This document shows, one piece after another, positions 1-8,025 of a stretch of DNA of 33,051 bases. Both the position numbers and the translations under genes were made by a program. Numbering within the stretch: position 1 is the stretch's first letter; each line of letters opens with the position of its first letter. The notes beneath the pieces were generated by a model. It had not been told where the DNA came from, ran no database searches, and was given only the letters and a program-made list of their open reading frames with translations. Origin of the DNA: Magnetococcales bacterium (GTDB lineage Bacteria; Pseudomonadota; Magnetococcia; Magnetococcales; DC0425bin3); assembly GCA_015231175.1 (NCBI GenBank), contig JADGBZ010000034.1, forward strand, positions 1 to 33,051. Reading direction: 5' to 3'.

Positions 1-3000
1 ATTCGAGTTTGGTAGGGCTGTGTGACCGCGATCAACCAAGAAGGGACACTACCCAGTAACGCATCCCACACCGGATGACTATGGCCAGACGGGTCGGTCT
101 CATGGAGTTTTTCAGTCACCATAAATCGCGGGTCGGAAGAGAAGAGAACTTCGGAGTATCCATATTTCAACCCCTCGCCCAGAGGGTGGGAAACATCCCA
201 CCGGTATCCAAGCACCATGCGCGCCAGGATGATCCAGAGTTCCCTCATGGTGGTGCGGACGCCGACCTCTACCAACCGGTCGAATACGTTCAAGACACGT
301 TTTCGCACCCGTTCATCCCGCAATTTTTCAAGATGGCGTTTGGGCAAGGGCACCGATTCCGCCGTGATTTGCTCAAGAGTCGGATCGGAGAGGATGCGAT
401 TCAGCATCTGGCCGGAAATTCCCTGACTCAAGTCGGAGAGGATGCGATTCAGCATCTGGCCGGAAATTCCCTGACTCAAGGGGTTCCTCAGGCTTAAATC
501 GATCACCAGCAATCCGTTCCGCGCTTTTTCCGCATCTGACGATTCCCCGTAGACCAATCGGTTCCGGCATTGCCGGTCAAGTTCTTCCGCCAGACTCGGC
601 AAGGTCTCCCTGGCATCACTGCGAAGGAGATGAAGGGGATATTCGTTGATGGCAATGCAGAAAGGTTTTTTCGCGGAAACAGCTTCGCGCCAGCGGTCAC
701 GCACGGGTGCGATGCTGCCTTTGCGCATGGTAGCCGTGGCATCCTCGATGACCACTGCGCCCTGTTGGCGTAGTTCGGAAGCAAGCCTGCGCAATACGTG
801 GGTCTTGCCATCTCCGGCGTTTCCAGTCAGGAACAGACTGACACCCTGACGGACTTGCTCAGCAATGAAATCCTCCACCGCCAATTGCACATGAAGGCGG
901 TCGAATTCGGGTTCAGACAGAGAATCGGAGGTGATCTTTGGCCCCGCCTCGGCGAGTTGACGCCAGAAGGACACCGACATCCCCGGTGTTCCGGGATGCG
1001 CCGAAGATTCTGGCGATGGGGGAGAGGGAGGCATGGCGGCAGTGTTCTCCTGGTCCTCCAGGGTGGGGAGCCGATCACTCAACTTCCAGGAACCTGACAT
1101 CATCAAAGCGGTCATGCTTGGCACATGACGCAACCTTGGCGCAAGCCAACGGGTAACCCAATAATTCACAACACGCTCACCAGCCCGCCTGAAATCCTGT
1201 GGCCTCGCCAGGTAGTCGGGAAGTTCGACCGGGCGGTTGTTGAGGAAGTCCACAGCCTGGGGGGCAAGCGCGGTCACATAAATCAAACGTTGCCGATTGT
1301 GCCGCATCAAGGCGTCCGGTGGAAAGCCCAATTCGCGCAATCCGGCCACAAGAAGACGCAACTTTGGGCTTGGACCCTCGCCAAAAATGCTGTTGACGTC
1401 CTTGAATTTTTTTTGATGACGGAGGAATTCTTCCACCGCATTCCTGGTTTCGCTCAAAAACTGAAGCGTGCCAAACCCGGCGGTCAGCCCCAGTCGGCGA
1501 AAACGCAATTCTGGTTGTTGCTCACTGATGGTTCCCGCCGGGAGTCTGACACGTTCATACTGACTGCTGCCTTGGGCGTAGAGACTGGTCGTGCCGAGAT
1601 AGACCAGGGGATTGTCGCGATAAACCTCCGCGTTCTTAATCTGGGAGGAGATGATGGAAGCTCCCGAGTACTGGCGGCGGTAGTCATCGCCTATCTGGGG
1701 CGAATACAGGAGCAAAGCGGCCAGTTTGCCGCCAAGAATGTGATTGTACGGGGGAATGGCTCCGCAGGTGCTGATCTCCAGCATATTGACGCCCGCATAC
1801 CGGCTCTTGATGGCGTCGAGCACCGTTTGCAGGGCAAGCCTCACCTCTTCGCGAGCCAATACGGCAAGAAAACGTTCGGGGTTTTGCAGATTATCTCGAT
1901 GGGTGAGCAGGGTAAGACGGGCATGGAGCAGGTCGGCCAGCAGGGCCGCCCGCTTGCGGGCCACCAAATGCCGACGCGCTTTCTGCATAGTGGGACTCTT
2001 GAAGGGTTTGGCCTCCAGATTCAGCACCTCGTCGTCTACCGGCGGGTGATCGCTGCCAAGCTCCAACGCTTCCCCGTCTTCGACCAGAAGCAGGGGCCCA
2101 TCGTTGCCGGATCGCAACCGAGCCAATTCCTTCAGAGTCTCGTCGCGCAAGAGGTCGAATTCTTTTGCCTTGCGCCTCAAAAGGGAAATCAACGCTGGTT
2201 TGGGATGGGTGATTTCTTCGGGTGATGCTAACCCTTCCGCATGAACGTCTTCTATCGCGGCGGCGAGTTGTGTTTCCATCCACTCGTATTCTGCGGTCAA
2301 TCTCCCCTCACGGGCGGATTTTCCAAATCGTTCCGAGAGTGCTTCCAGGTTCCAGCACAGGTCTTTTTCCCGTTCCACGCCCATTTGCAGGGCAGTGTTG
2401 GTCAGACCGATGATTCCCATCACCGCATGATTGGGATGGGCGGCGTCTCGCACGAGGTAGAGCAGTTGCCGACCGGGTGTGGAAAATTGTGGGATGGCCC
2501 AGGTATGGCGGAAATATCGCCAGATTTCCCGCAAAAAATGCCCCGTATGCTCGTCAACCCCTTCCGACGTGACCAATTGCAAATAGGGACGAATGACGGT
2601 GCTAAGGGACGAATCCCGATCTTCGCCTTGGCGTGCCTGAGCACCGAGCAAGCGGGCATGCAATTCCGCGCCCTCAGCGATCAATCCGGTGATGGATTTT
2701 TTGCCGGTCTTGGGTGTTGGAGCCTCCATGCGCTGGATAAAAGCACGTACAGCGGGATCGCGAAGCTGGGCCTCGACCGCCGGGCGAAAGACTTCCTTTG
2801 TCTTTTTCTTTTCTTCAAGGATTTCTTCAGGGTTGAGGCCATGTCGTCGCGATGGGACGGAATACAATTCAATGCCGTAGCCATCTTCACGGATCTTCCA
2901 TCCCAGCCTTTCCAGGTCCAGGAGGACACGAACCGCCGCCATGAAGGCGTAACGATCCTCTCCGACCATGGGGTGACTGGTGGCCCAACGAAGCTCCGCC

Positions 3001-3119
3001 GAGAGCAACGCCTCCCGATCCTGTTCCGTGGTGAGTGGGGCGCGGGCCAGGGTACGCGCCATGGCAAGGTAACGTTCGGCGGCGACACCCGTCAATTTTG
3101 GTTGAACGGAAACGATCAT
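1..3119 (-). CDS. DruA-like (DUF4338) protein fused to a P-loop ATPase domain, 3' end outside window
   Basis: The frame is open without a stop from an ATG at 3119 to the window edge, giving 1,039 visible residues. Residues about 1-640 look like the DUF4338 family, whose best known member is DruA of the Druantia anti-phage system. Visible signatures are CGAIPPYNHILGGKL (452-466), a GASIIS segment soon after, and TTSLYAQGSSQYERVRLP (510-527). A proline/serine-rich linker follows (about 684-712). Then comes an ATPase domain with Walker A GNAGDGKT (766-773) and a hydrophobic stretch ending in Asp874 (LLVID) that could be Walker B. DruA itself is normally about 400 residues without an ATPase, so this is a fusion or a larger relative. 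The start has only a weak GCAGGG Shine-Dalgarno. It diverges from a toxin-antitoxin operon. A defence role is inferred from the family; the DUF4338 assignment rests on motif recognition. Confidence 0.8.
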   Translation of the reverse strand, partial: MIVSVQPKLTGVAAERYLAMARTLARAPLTTEQDREALLSAELRWATSHPMVGEDRYAFMAAVRVLLDLERLGWKIREDGYGIELYSVPSRRHGLNPEEILEEKKKTKEVFRPAVEAQLRDPAVRAFIQRMEAPTPKTGKKSITGLIAEGAELHARLLGAQARQGEDRDSSLSTVIRPYLQLVTSEGVDEHTGHFLREIWRYFRHTWAIPQFSTPGRQLLYLVRDAAHPNHAVMGIIGLTNTALQMGVEREKDLCWNLEALSERFGKSAREGRLTAEYEWMETQLAAAIEDVHAEGLASPEEITHPKPALISLLRRKAKEFDLLRDETLKELARLRSGNDGPLLLVEDGEALELGSDHPPVDDEVLNLEAKPFKSPTMQKARRHLVARKRAALLADLLHARLTLLTHRDNLQNPERFLAVLAREEVRLALQTVLDAIKSRYAGVNMLEISTCGAIPPYNHILGGKLAALLLYSPQIGDDYRRQYSGASIISSQIKNAEVYRDNPLVYLGTTSLYAQGSSQYERVRLPAGTISEQQPELRFRRLGLTAGFGTLQFLSETRNAVEEFLRHQKKFKDVNSIFGEGPSPKLRLLVAGLRELGFPPDALMRHNRQRLIYVTALAPQAVDFLNNRPVELPDYLARPQDFRRAGERVVNYWVTRWLAPRLRHVPSMTALMMSGSWKLSDRLPTLEDQENTAAMPPSPPSPESSAHPGTPGMSVSFWRQLAEAGPKITSDSLSEPEFDRLHVQLAVEDFIAEQVRQGVSLFLTGNAGDGKTHVLRRLASELRQQGAVVIEDATATMRKGSIAPVRDRWREAVSAKKPFCIAINEYPLHLLRSDARETLPSLAEELDRQCRNRLVYGESSDAEKARNGLLVIDLSLRNPLSQGISGQMLNRILSDLSQGISGQMLNRILSDPTLEQITAESVPLPKRHLEKLRDERVRKRVLNVFDRLVEVGVRTTMRELWIILARMVLGYRWDVSHPLGEGLKYGYSEVLFSSDPRFMVTEKLHETDPSGHSHPVWDALLGSVPSWLIAVTQPYQTR
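384..479 (-). repeat. 48-bp in-frame tandem duplication inside the ATPase domain
   Basis: Two adjacent 48-bp copies (432-479 and 384-431) differ at a single base, a synonymous GAC/GAT change. Each encodes LSQGISGQMLNRILSD, at residues 881-896 and 897-912 of the DruA-like fusion. The duplication sits just after the presumed Walker B strand. The near identity points to a recent event, and the frame is preserved. Confidence 0.95.
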
Positions 3120-3232
3120 CTGACCCTGCAAATCACAATGCGAAGCTGATGGTGGATTGATCCAACCCTGGCCCTTCGAAAGGGGGGCTCCCGCGCAATC
3201 CTTGCCCGTGTTGCCGGAAAATGATGCACATC

Positions 3233-3246
3233 CCTACGAAGGTAGG
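3233..3246. promoter_or_regulatory. Inverted repeat CCTAC-N4-GTAGG, candidate operator
   Basis: A perfect 5-bp inverted repeat with a 4-nt spacer lies 44 bp before the antitoxin start, in the 170-bp divergent spacer between the DruA-like gene and the toxin-antitoxin operon. Phd/YefM-type antitoxins usually repress their own operon by binding such short palindromes. The role here is inferred from position only, and a 5-bp arm can arise by chance. Confidence 0.3.
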
Positions 3247-3289
3247 ATATTCTACAAGAAAGCCACCCCATTGACCAGTCGGTGCAGAC

Positions 3290-3538
3290 ATGGAACAACG
3301 AATCAGCTTGCGTGAGGCCAACCAGCATTTAGCCCGTTACATCAAGGCGGTTGAAGCTGGAGAGGAGGTCATCATCACCCGGCGCGGACAACCCATCGCC
3401 CGTCTGATGCCTCTGCCCCGTGAACGAGTGTTGAGCGAAGAGCAGCAGGTGGCCCGCGAACGCACCCGGATGAGGATGCAACAGGGCTATGCCCTGGGAG
3501 GGGAACCAATTTCCCGGGATGAACTCCATGAACGGTGA
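3290..3538 (+). CDS. Phd/YefM-family antitoxin
   Basis: This 82-residue protein has the classic N-terminal Phd/YefM DNA-binding pattern. ISLREANQHLARYIKAVEAG gives the first strand and helix, and EEVIITRRGQPIARLMPL gives the two-stranded wing. The C-terminal 40 residues are charged and probably neutralise the toxin. Its TGA lies inside the start region of the PIN toxin gene, so the two are translationally coupled, as is usual for type II toxin-antitoxin pairs. Family members bind the operator in front of their own operon; the inverted repeat at 3233 is the nearest candidate. The exact partner specificity cannot be read from the sequence. Confidence 0.9.
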   Translation: MEQRISLREANQHLARYIKAVEAGEEVIITRRGQPIARLMPLPRERVLSEEQQVARERTRMRMQQGYALGGEPISRDELHER

Positions 3539-3968
3539 GCGGTACACCCTCGACACCAACATCCTTCTCTATGCCCTGGACCGCGAGGCAGACAAAAAGC
3601 ACACCATCGCTTCAGCGTTGCTGGATCAAGCGGTCGCGGAGAACTGCGTGTTGATGCTCCAGTCTCTGGGCGAATTTTTCCGGGCAGCGACCGCCAAAGG
3701 CAAAATGCCTGTTGCGGAAGCCTCCGATCAGGTGCGGGACTGGCTGACTTTGTTTCAGGTTCAATCCGCCGGACCACCCACAATTACCAAGGCACTCCGT
3801 GCAGTGCAAGACCATGGCATTTCTTTCTGGGACGCCATGCTGTGGTCCTGCGCCAAGGAAGCTGGTTGTGCCATGGTGGTCAGCGAGGATTTCCAGCACG
3901 GGCGAGTGCTGGAGGGAGTCAGGTTTCATAACCCGTTTTTAGACGCTTCTGGTTCAGATGAAAAATAG
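3519..3968 (+). CDS. PIN-domain (VapC-like) ribonuclease toxin
   Basis: The product is 149 residues, typical for VapC toxins. The acidic metal-binding residues of the PIN fold are present: Asp12 in YTLDTNILLYAL, Glu52 in SLGEFFRA, Asp105 in ISFWDAMLW, and Glu123/Asp124 in VVSEDFQ. It should cleave RNA, often tRNA or rRNA in this family, when not bound by the antitoxin encoded just upstream. The start is uncertain: ATGs at 3519 and 3528 both overlap the antitoxin's end and keep the DTN motif near the N-terminus. An ATG at 3489 is also in frame but would add a tail unusual for the family. Nothing in the active site looks damaged, so the pair is probably functional. Confidence 0.88.
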   Translation: MNSMNGERYTLDTNILLYALDREADKKHTIASALLDQAVAENCVLMLQSLGEFFRAATAKGKMPVAEASDQVRDWLTLFQVQSAGPPTITKALRAVQDHGISFWDAMLWSCAKEAGCAMVVSEDFQHGRVLEGVRFHNPFLDASGSDEK

Positions 3969-4082
3969 CTTCTGAAATAGGTGGGGAGGAATTTTGCATG
4001 AACCTGCCGCGACGATATGCCGCCGACGATATCCGTGAGTTGGTTGATTTCCTTGCCAAAGACCCCGAACGAACTCCTGTGG

Positions 4083-4091
4083 CCTTGGCCG
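4083..4091. repeat. Left copy of 9-bp target site duplication (CCTTGGCCG)
   Basis: CCTTGGCCG occurs here and at 5505-5513, immediately outside the IS256-family element. Eight or nine base pairs is the duplication size expected for this family. Joining the flanks through one copy restores the interrupted reading frame, which independently supports the call. Confidence 0.85.
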
Positions 4092-5504
4092 AGTAGTGTC
4101 CCAGGGAGTGGTGTAAATTTCGGAGCCAGCCGGGGGGCGGCGCAGCGCTCCTACGGATAGCTGGCGGAGCCGACCCCCGGCGGGATGGCGGTCACGGTGG
4201 TTCTTTCCTAGAGTGAAGTTGGCCACATCAACTCAAAGGAGAGGAGATCACCATGACCCCCGAGGACAGGATGACATTGTTGACCTTGGCGGAGAAGTCC
4301 GGAGAACCGAGCTTCTTGCGCGATCTGGGAGAATTCGTGCTTCAGAAGCTGATGGAGATCGAGGCGGAGGAGCGTTGCGGCGCTGGCCGCTATGATCGTT
4401 CGGACGAAAGGAGCAACTATCGGAACGGGTATCGGGATCGTCTCCTGGAAACCCGGCTGGGAACCATGGAGTTGAAGGTCCCGAAGTTGCGCAAGGGCAG
4501 CTACTATCCGTCCTTCCTTGAGCCCCGCAAGACGACGGAAAAGGCATTGGTGGCCGTGGTGCAGGAAGCCTATGTTCAAGGCGTATCCACCCGGCGGGTT
4601 GACGAACTGGTCCAGGCCATGGGTATGAGCGGCATCTCCAAGAGCCAGGTTTCCAGGCTGTGCGCCGAGATCGATGAGCGCGTCCGATCCTTCCTGGACA
4701 GGCCCCTGGCGGGAGAATGGCCTTTCCTCTGGCTGGACGCCACTTGGCTCAAGGTGCGACGGGCGGGGCGCATCATCTCCGTGGCCGCAACCATCGCCGT
4801 AGCCGTGAACAGTCAGGGACAGCGAGAAATCATCGGTCTCAAGGTCGGTCTGTCCGAGGCGGAACTTTTCTGGACCGACTTCCTGCGCAGTCTGGTAGGC
4901 AGGGGGCTGACAGGTGTTCGGCTGGTCGTCTCCGATGCCCATGGCGGCCTGAAGGCGGCTATCGGAAAGGTCCTGGGAGCCACATGGCAGCGATGCCGGG
5001 TCCACTTCATGCGCAACATCCTGGCCTGTGCTCCCAAGAGCCATGCCGACATGGTGGCCGCCGCCGTCCGCACCGCCTTCGCCCAGGAGGACATGGAGTC
5101 CGCCAGACGTCAGTGGCGCTCTGTGGCTGATTCCTTGCGGGGGAAGTTCAAGGAGGCGGCCAGGACCATGGACGAGGCCGAAGATGACGTCCTGGCCTTC
5201 ATGGGCTTCCCCAGGAAACTGCGTCGCCAGATCCATTCCACCAACACCATTGAACGGCTCAACCGGGAGATCAAACGCCGCACCGACGTGGTGGGCATCT
5301 TCCCCAATGAGGAGGCCATCATCCGACTCACGGGAGCTGTCCTCATGGAGATCAACGACGACTGGACCGTCTCCAGACGCTACCTGAGCCTGGAGGCCAT
5401 CAAGGAATCCATGAACGAAAACGGTGACGCAATGACCATGCTTGAAGCTGCTTGATCAGACAAAGGAGAGACCACCGAATTTCCACCACTTGACGGGACA
5501 TGAT
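4092..5504 (+). mobile_element. IS256-family insertion sequence, apparently complete
   Basis: The 1,413-bp element holds a single intact transposase gene. Its ends carry imperfect inverted repeats that align as TGTCCC, then AGTGGTG and AAATT(T)CGG: left from 4097, right reading inward from 5500. The few bases outside TGTCCC (4092-4096 and 5501-5504) match poorly, so the termini are set by the flanking 9-bp duplication CCTTGGCCG rather than by the repeats. The 4117-4252 leader is GC-rich with no gene visible. An intact coding frame, matching ends and an intact duplication together indicate a recent insertion. Confidence 0.88.
4253..5455 (+). CDS. IS256-family (mutator-type) transposase
   Basis: The 400-residue product is full length for the family. 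The DDE triad is visible as Asp162 (FLWLDATWLKVR), Asp228 (LVVSDAHGGLKAA) and Glu334 (STNTIERLNREIKRRT), the last inside the family's signature near the C-terminus. The N-terminal part has the usual GAGRYDRSDERSNYRNGYR segment. Translation starts at an ATG with a strong AGGAGAGGAG leader. It is the only gene of its element and catalyses cut or copy-out transposition of it. No frameshift or stop is seen. Confidence 0.96.
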   Translation: MTPEDRMTLLTLAEKSGEPSFLRDLGEFVLQKLMEIEAEERCGAGRYDRSDERSNYRNGYRDRLLETRLGTMELKVPKLRKGSYYPSFLEPRKTTEKALVAVVQEAYVQGVSTRRVDELVQAMGMSGISKSQVSRLCAEIDERVRSFLDRPLAGEWPFLWLDATWLKVRRAGRIISVAATIAVAVNSQGQREIIGLKVGLSEAELFWTDFLRSLVGRGLTGVRLVVSDAHGGLKAAIGKVLGATWQRCRVHFMRNILACAPKSHADMVAAAVRTAFAQEDMESARRQWRSVADSLRGKFKEAARTMDEAEDDVLAFMGFPRKLRRQIHSTNTIERLNREIKRRTDVVGIFPNEEAIIRLTGAVLMEINDDWTVSRRYLSLEAIKESMNENGDAMTMLEAA

Positions 5505-5513
5505 CCTTGGCCG
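5505..5513. repeat. Right copy of 9-bp target site duplication (CCTTGGCCG)
   Basis: This is identical to 4083-4091 and directly follows the right end of the IS256-family element. Downstream of it the interrupted small gene resumes in frame. Confidence 0.85.
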
Positions 5514-5631
5514 GGATGAGGGAACTGGTTGCCATATTGAAACACTTCGAGAACATGACAGACCAGGACATTGAAGCGATGGTTAGGAGACACTGGAGTG
5601 ACTCCTGATTCCAAATATATTCATTTACTTC

Positions 5632-5848
5632 TTATACATAGAACACCGGTACATCCGCGCTCCCCTGGCTTCTGAAGGCCCGCCCGTCGCGCACCGTCAC
5701 TTGGTCCCCCACTGCCAGCCCCGCCTCGGCAGGCACCTCCACCACCCCCTGGGCCGTGGCTACGCGGACCATTCCACCGTTGAGGGCCACCACCCTCCCG
5801 GTCACGGCCCGCCGACCGGCCAGCAGACGTTGCAGGTCAATCAGCGGC
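5632..5848 (-). pseudogene. 3' remnant of an unidentified leftward gene
   Basis: A leftward frame ending at TAA 5632 encodes about 70 residues that look like real protein, including RAVTGRVVALNGGMVRVATA and VVEVPAEAGLAVGDQVTVRDG. This is a small beta-rich, OB-like pattern of valines and glycines. Near 5848 this sequence stops making sense, because from there the opposite strand encodes the body of a serine recombinase. The gene therefore lacks its 5' end. I do not recognise the family. The abrupt junction between two opposite-facing, both 5'-truncated genes marks a deletion or recombination endpoint. Confidence 0.5.
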
Positions 5849-6553
5849 TGGGACACCCTGCTGGTCAAGGAGTTGGCCGAAGCCGGGGCGGTGGGCAAGA
5901 ACGGCAAACCCATGGACAAGGGCTACCTCTACCGCATCCTGGCCAACCGCCTCTACCTGGGGGAAATCGTCCTGGGAGCCGAGGTCTTTCCCGGAGAGCA
6001 CCAAGCGATCATCGACCGGGAGACCTGGGAGGGCGTCCGCGAAACCCTCGCCTCCAACACCCCCCGCCGGAACGACAACCGGGTGCAGTCCCCGGCCCTG
6101 CTCAAGGGGATCGTCCGTTGCCGCCACTGCGACCGGGCCATGAGCCCCACCTTCACCCGCAAAGCGGGCCGGATGTACCGCTATTACACCTGCCAGAACG
6201 CCTGCAAGAACGGCCACGACGCCTGTCCCCAGCGCACCGTGGCCGCCGGAGAGATCGAGGCGGTGGTGATCGGGCAGGTGCGCACCATGCTGCGGTCGCC
6301 GGAGATGGTGGTGAAGACCTGGCAGGCCAACGAGGAGGTTTCCGAACGGGACGTGGCCGAGGCCCTGCGGCGGCTCGACCCGGTGTGGGAGGAACTCTTC
6401 CCGGTGGAGCAACAGCGGCTGGTACACCTGCTCATCGCCCGGGTGGAGGTGGAAAAGGGCGGGGTGAAGGTGCATCTGCGCGCCGAGGGACTCGATACTC
6501 TGGCCCGTGAACTGAACGATCTCTGGAACCAGAAAGAGGAGGTGGCGGCATGA
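5849..6553 (+). pseudogene. Large serine recombinase, N-terminal catalytic domain missing
   Basis: From about 5850 the frame encodes the middle and end of a large serine recombinase. It contains the DNA-binding 'recombinase' domain (TLLVKELAEAGAVG, MDKGYLYRILANRLYLGEIV, PGEHQAIIDRETWE). A zinc ribbon follows (CRHC, then YYTCQNACKNGHDACPQR), and then a helical tail. The N-terminal resolvase domain with the catalytic serine is absent. Upstream the sequence switches to a remnant of another gene on the other strand. In-frame ATGs upstream (for example 5756) would only add unrelated residues. It cannot catalyse recombination, though a DNA-binding fragment might still be made. It overlaps the next gene by 4 nt (ATGA), keeping the usual operon arrangement. 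Confidence 0.82.
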
Positions 6554-6948
6554 AAGCGGAATTGAGCCGGGACGGCAAGGAGATCATCGTCACCATCCCC
6601 GTTTGTCTGAAACGGCGGGGTGGGCGCAAGCTGATCATCGCCCCGGAGGGAGCCGGAATGCCCACGCCCCGGGACGACACCCTGGCCAGGCTGGTGGCCA
6701 AGGCCCACAAGTGGTTGCGCCTGCTGGAAGGCGGCAAGGTTCCCTCCATCAGTGCGTTGGCGGAACAGGAGAAGTTTGACCTTTCCTATGCGTCCAGGGT
6801 GTTGAGCTTGACCCTGCTTGCGCCGGATATTATCGAAGCCATCCTGGATGACCGCCAGCCTGATGTCATGACGTGGCGCGAACTGAGAAAGCCGTTTCCC
6901 ATGATATGGGAGGAGCAACGTGAAAAGTGGGGCATAAAAAATCCATAA
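6550..6948 (+). CDS. Small conserved companion protein of serine recombinases
   Basis: This 132-residue protein starts at an ATG overlapping the recombinase stop codon by 4 nt. The first 40 residues form a basic beta-strand segment. The rest, with SISALAEQEKFDLSYASRVL followed by LTLLAPDIIEAILDDRQP, looks like a helix-turn-helix fold, as in KorB/ParB-type helical modules. Proteins with this LAPDIIEAILDGRQP-like motif commonly follow serine recombinase genes in proteobacterial islands; their function is not established. The frame itself is intact, but its partner is truncated, so it may now be orphaned. Confidence 0.7.
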   Translation: MKAELSRDGKEIIVTIPVCLKRRGGRKLIIAPEGAGMPTPRDDTLARLVAKAHKWLRLLEGGKVPSISALAEQEKFDLSYASRVLSLTLLAPDIIEAILDDRQPDVMTWRELRKPFPMIWEEQREKWGIKNP

Positions 6949-6990
6949 TCCCGTGAGCAGGCAAGGCACCATTCTCGTTTGCGCAACTGA

Positions 6991-8025
6991 TTATCTCGTT
7001 CGAAACTCCGCGAGCCGGGAACAATCGACCAGACGGTCGAGGTTCTGGAGAGTAAAAACCTTGCCATGGGTAGCCAGGAGCAGCTTTTTCATGTCCTCCC
7101 GCCGCACCTTGAATCCCCTGCCAGCCACACAGGCAATGACCTCGAACCTGGGTGGCTGGTCCTGGTTTCTTCCTTGCATGGACAAAGCACCCAGATGTTG
7201 GACACGGGTCACCTTATCCCGTGCCGTGCCGTCGTCCTCGGTGATCTTGGCCTCGATAACCACCAGGGGATTGAACTCGTCGGGTATGATGAAATCTGGG
7301 GCTTGGTCGAAGCCGATCATGCGTTCGGCTCGCTTGGTCTTGCGGAACCCGACCCCGGCGCGGACCAAAGCCCCCTCGATAGCACTTTCCAACACATCGC
7401 CCACCAGTTCACTTACCGAGTCCCGGTGCCCTGCGAATGGCCGCCCCAGGAAGCGTTCGTAGAGCAGCATGGCGTAGGGCACCCCCATGTCGGCGAGAGG
7501 CTGAATGCTGGCCAAGCCGTTCCGGGTGTCTGCCTGTTCCAGGCGGTGCATGGTGCCCTCCACCACCGAAGGGGCACCTTCCCTGAGCAGAAGGCATGCC
7601 GTTTCGACCAGAGCACGCAACCGCTGACTGGTTAAGCTGTTGCCCAATTTCAGGGCGGTAAGCGGTTCCATCCTGATCTTGCGGTCCAGGGTACGAATCG
7701 CCCCTTGGCTCACGTCAATACCCGTCCGTTGGATGGCCACATAGGCCCACTCCGGCGGCGTAAATCCCAGTATGGCCCGCAACACGATGAAGGAGACAGG
7801 AGTCTGCTGGACCACTTCAAGCAGAATCTCAGGAGATATCTGGCGGAACCCTCCTGTGGCGCGCTTGATGGCCTCGTAGCCCTGGGCAAACGCGGGATAA
7901 TCGATGAATCCTGGCCCTTTCGGCAATGTCAGGAACTCGGATTGCAGACTGCCGAACACCGCATCGACGTAGATGTCCAGATCTGACTGGATTTCCGCGA
8001 AGGGTACCTCAAAGGGGAACGGCAT
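6991..8025 (-). CDS. PD-(D/E)XK nuclease, probable restriction endonuclease partner of the adjacent methylase
   Basis: The 344-residue protein has a C-terminal nuclease core. Asp244 sits in APDFIIPDE and Glu258-Ala-Lys260 in LVVIEAK, the D...ExK spacing of PD-(D/E)XK enzymes. Glu217 in the preceding helix may be the extra acidic residue. The N-terminal 200 residues are helical with no motif I recognise and may provide DNA recognition. The start is placed at ATG 8025 because GGAGGG lies 7 nt upstream; a longer frame to 8133 has no such support. It overlaps the methylase gene's end by 17 nt, so the two are co-translated. Together they look like a restriction-modification pair. Specificity cannot be inferred. 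A Mrr-like or other repair nuclease is less likely given the context. Confidence 0.75.
   Translation of the reverse strand: MPFPFEVPFAEIQSDLDIYVDAVFGSLQSEFLTLPKGPGFIDYPAFAQGYEAIKRATGGFRQISPEILLEVVQQTPVSFIVLRAILGFTPPEWAYVAIQRTGIDVSQGAIRTLDRKIRMEPLTALKLGNSLTSQRLRALVETACLLLREGAPSVVEGTMHRLEQADTRNGLASIQPLADMGVPYAMLLYERFLGRPFAGHRDSVSELVGDVLESAIEGALVRAGVGFRKTKRAERMIGFDQAPDFIIPDEFNPLVVIEAKITEDDGTARDKVTRVQHLGALSMQGRNQDQPPRFEVIACVAGRGFKVRREDMKKLLLATHGKVFTLQNLDRLVDCSRLAEFRTR

Larger units (their letters stand above)
3998..5608 (+). pseudogene. Small third gene of the toxin-antitoxin operon, split by an IS256-family element
   Basis: An ATG at 3998 is preceded by an excellent Shine-Dalgarno (GGGGAGGA, 7 nt spacing). 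It lies 29 bp after the PIN toxin gene. The frame runs to residue 31 and is then broken by the insertion. Removing bases 4092-5513 (the element plus one copy of the 9-bp target duplication) restores one open frame of exactly 63 codons ending at TGA 5606-5608. The rebuilt protein has 62 residues, starts MNLPRRYAADDIRELVDF and ends MVRRHWSDS, and is mostly helical and charged. I do not recognise a family. Its position suggests it once belonged to the toxin-antitoxin transcript. As it stands it encodes only a 32-residue stub (3998-4096). Confidence 0.8.

Noticed and set aside
1125-3149. Two long rightward open frames (1125-2225 and 2241-3149)
   Set aside because: They lie opposite a continuous leftward frame whose translation shows DruA-like and ATPase motifs. 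The rightward products have no recognisable motif and unnatural composition.
4208-5236. Leftward 342-codon frame across the IS256-family element
   Set aside because: It is antisense to the intact transposase, rich in Gly/His/Pro, and has no motif.
5701-6510. Rightward frame rich in Pro, Gly and Arg over the recombinase
   Set aside because: It is an overlapping frame of the serine recombinase body, which carries the clear zinc ribbon and recombinase motifs in another frame.
5849-6990. Attachment site or tRNA target for the serine recombinase
   Set aside because: No tRNA gene or direct att-like core was found around the recombinase, and the recombinase lacks its catalytic domain.
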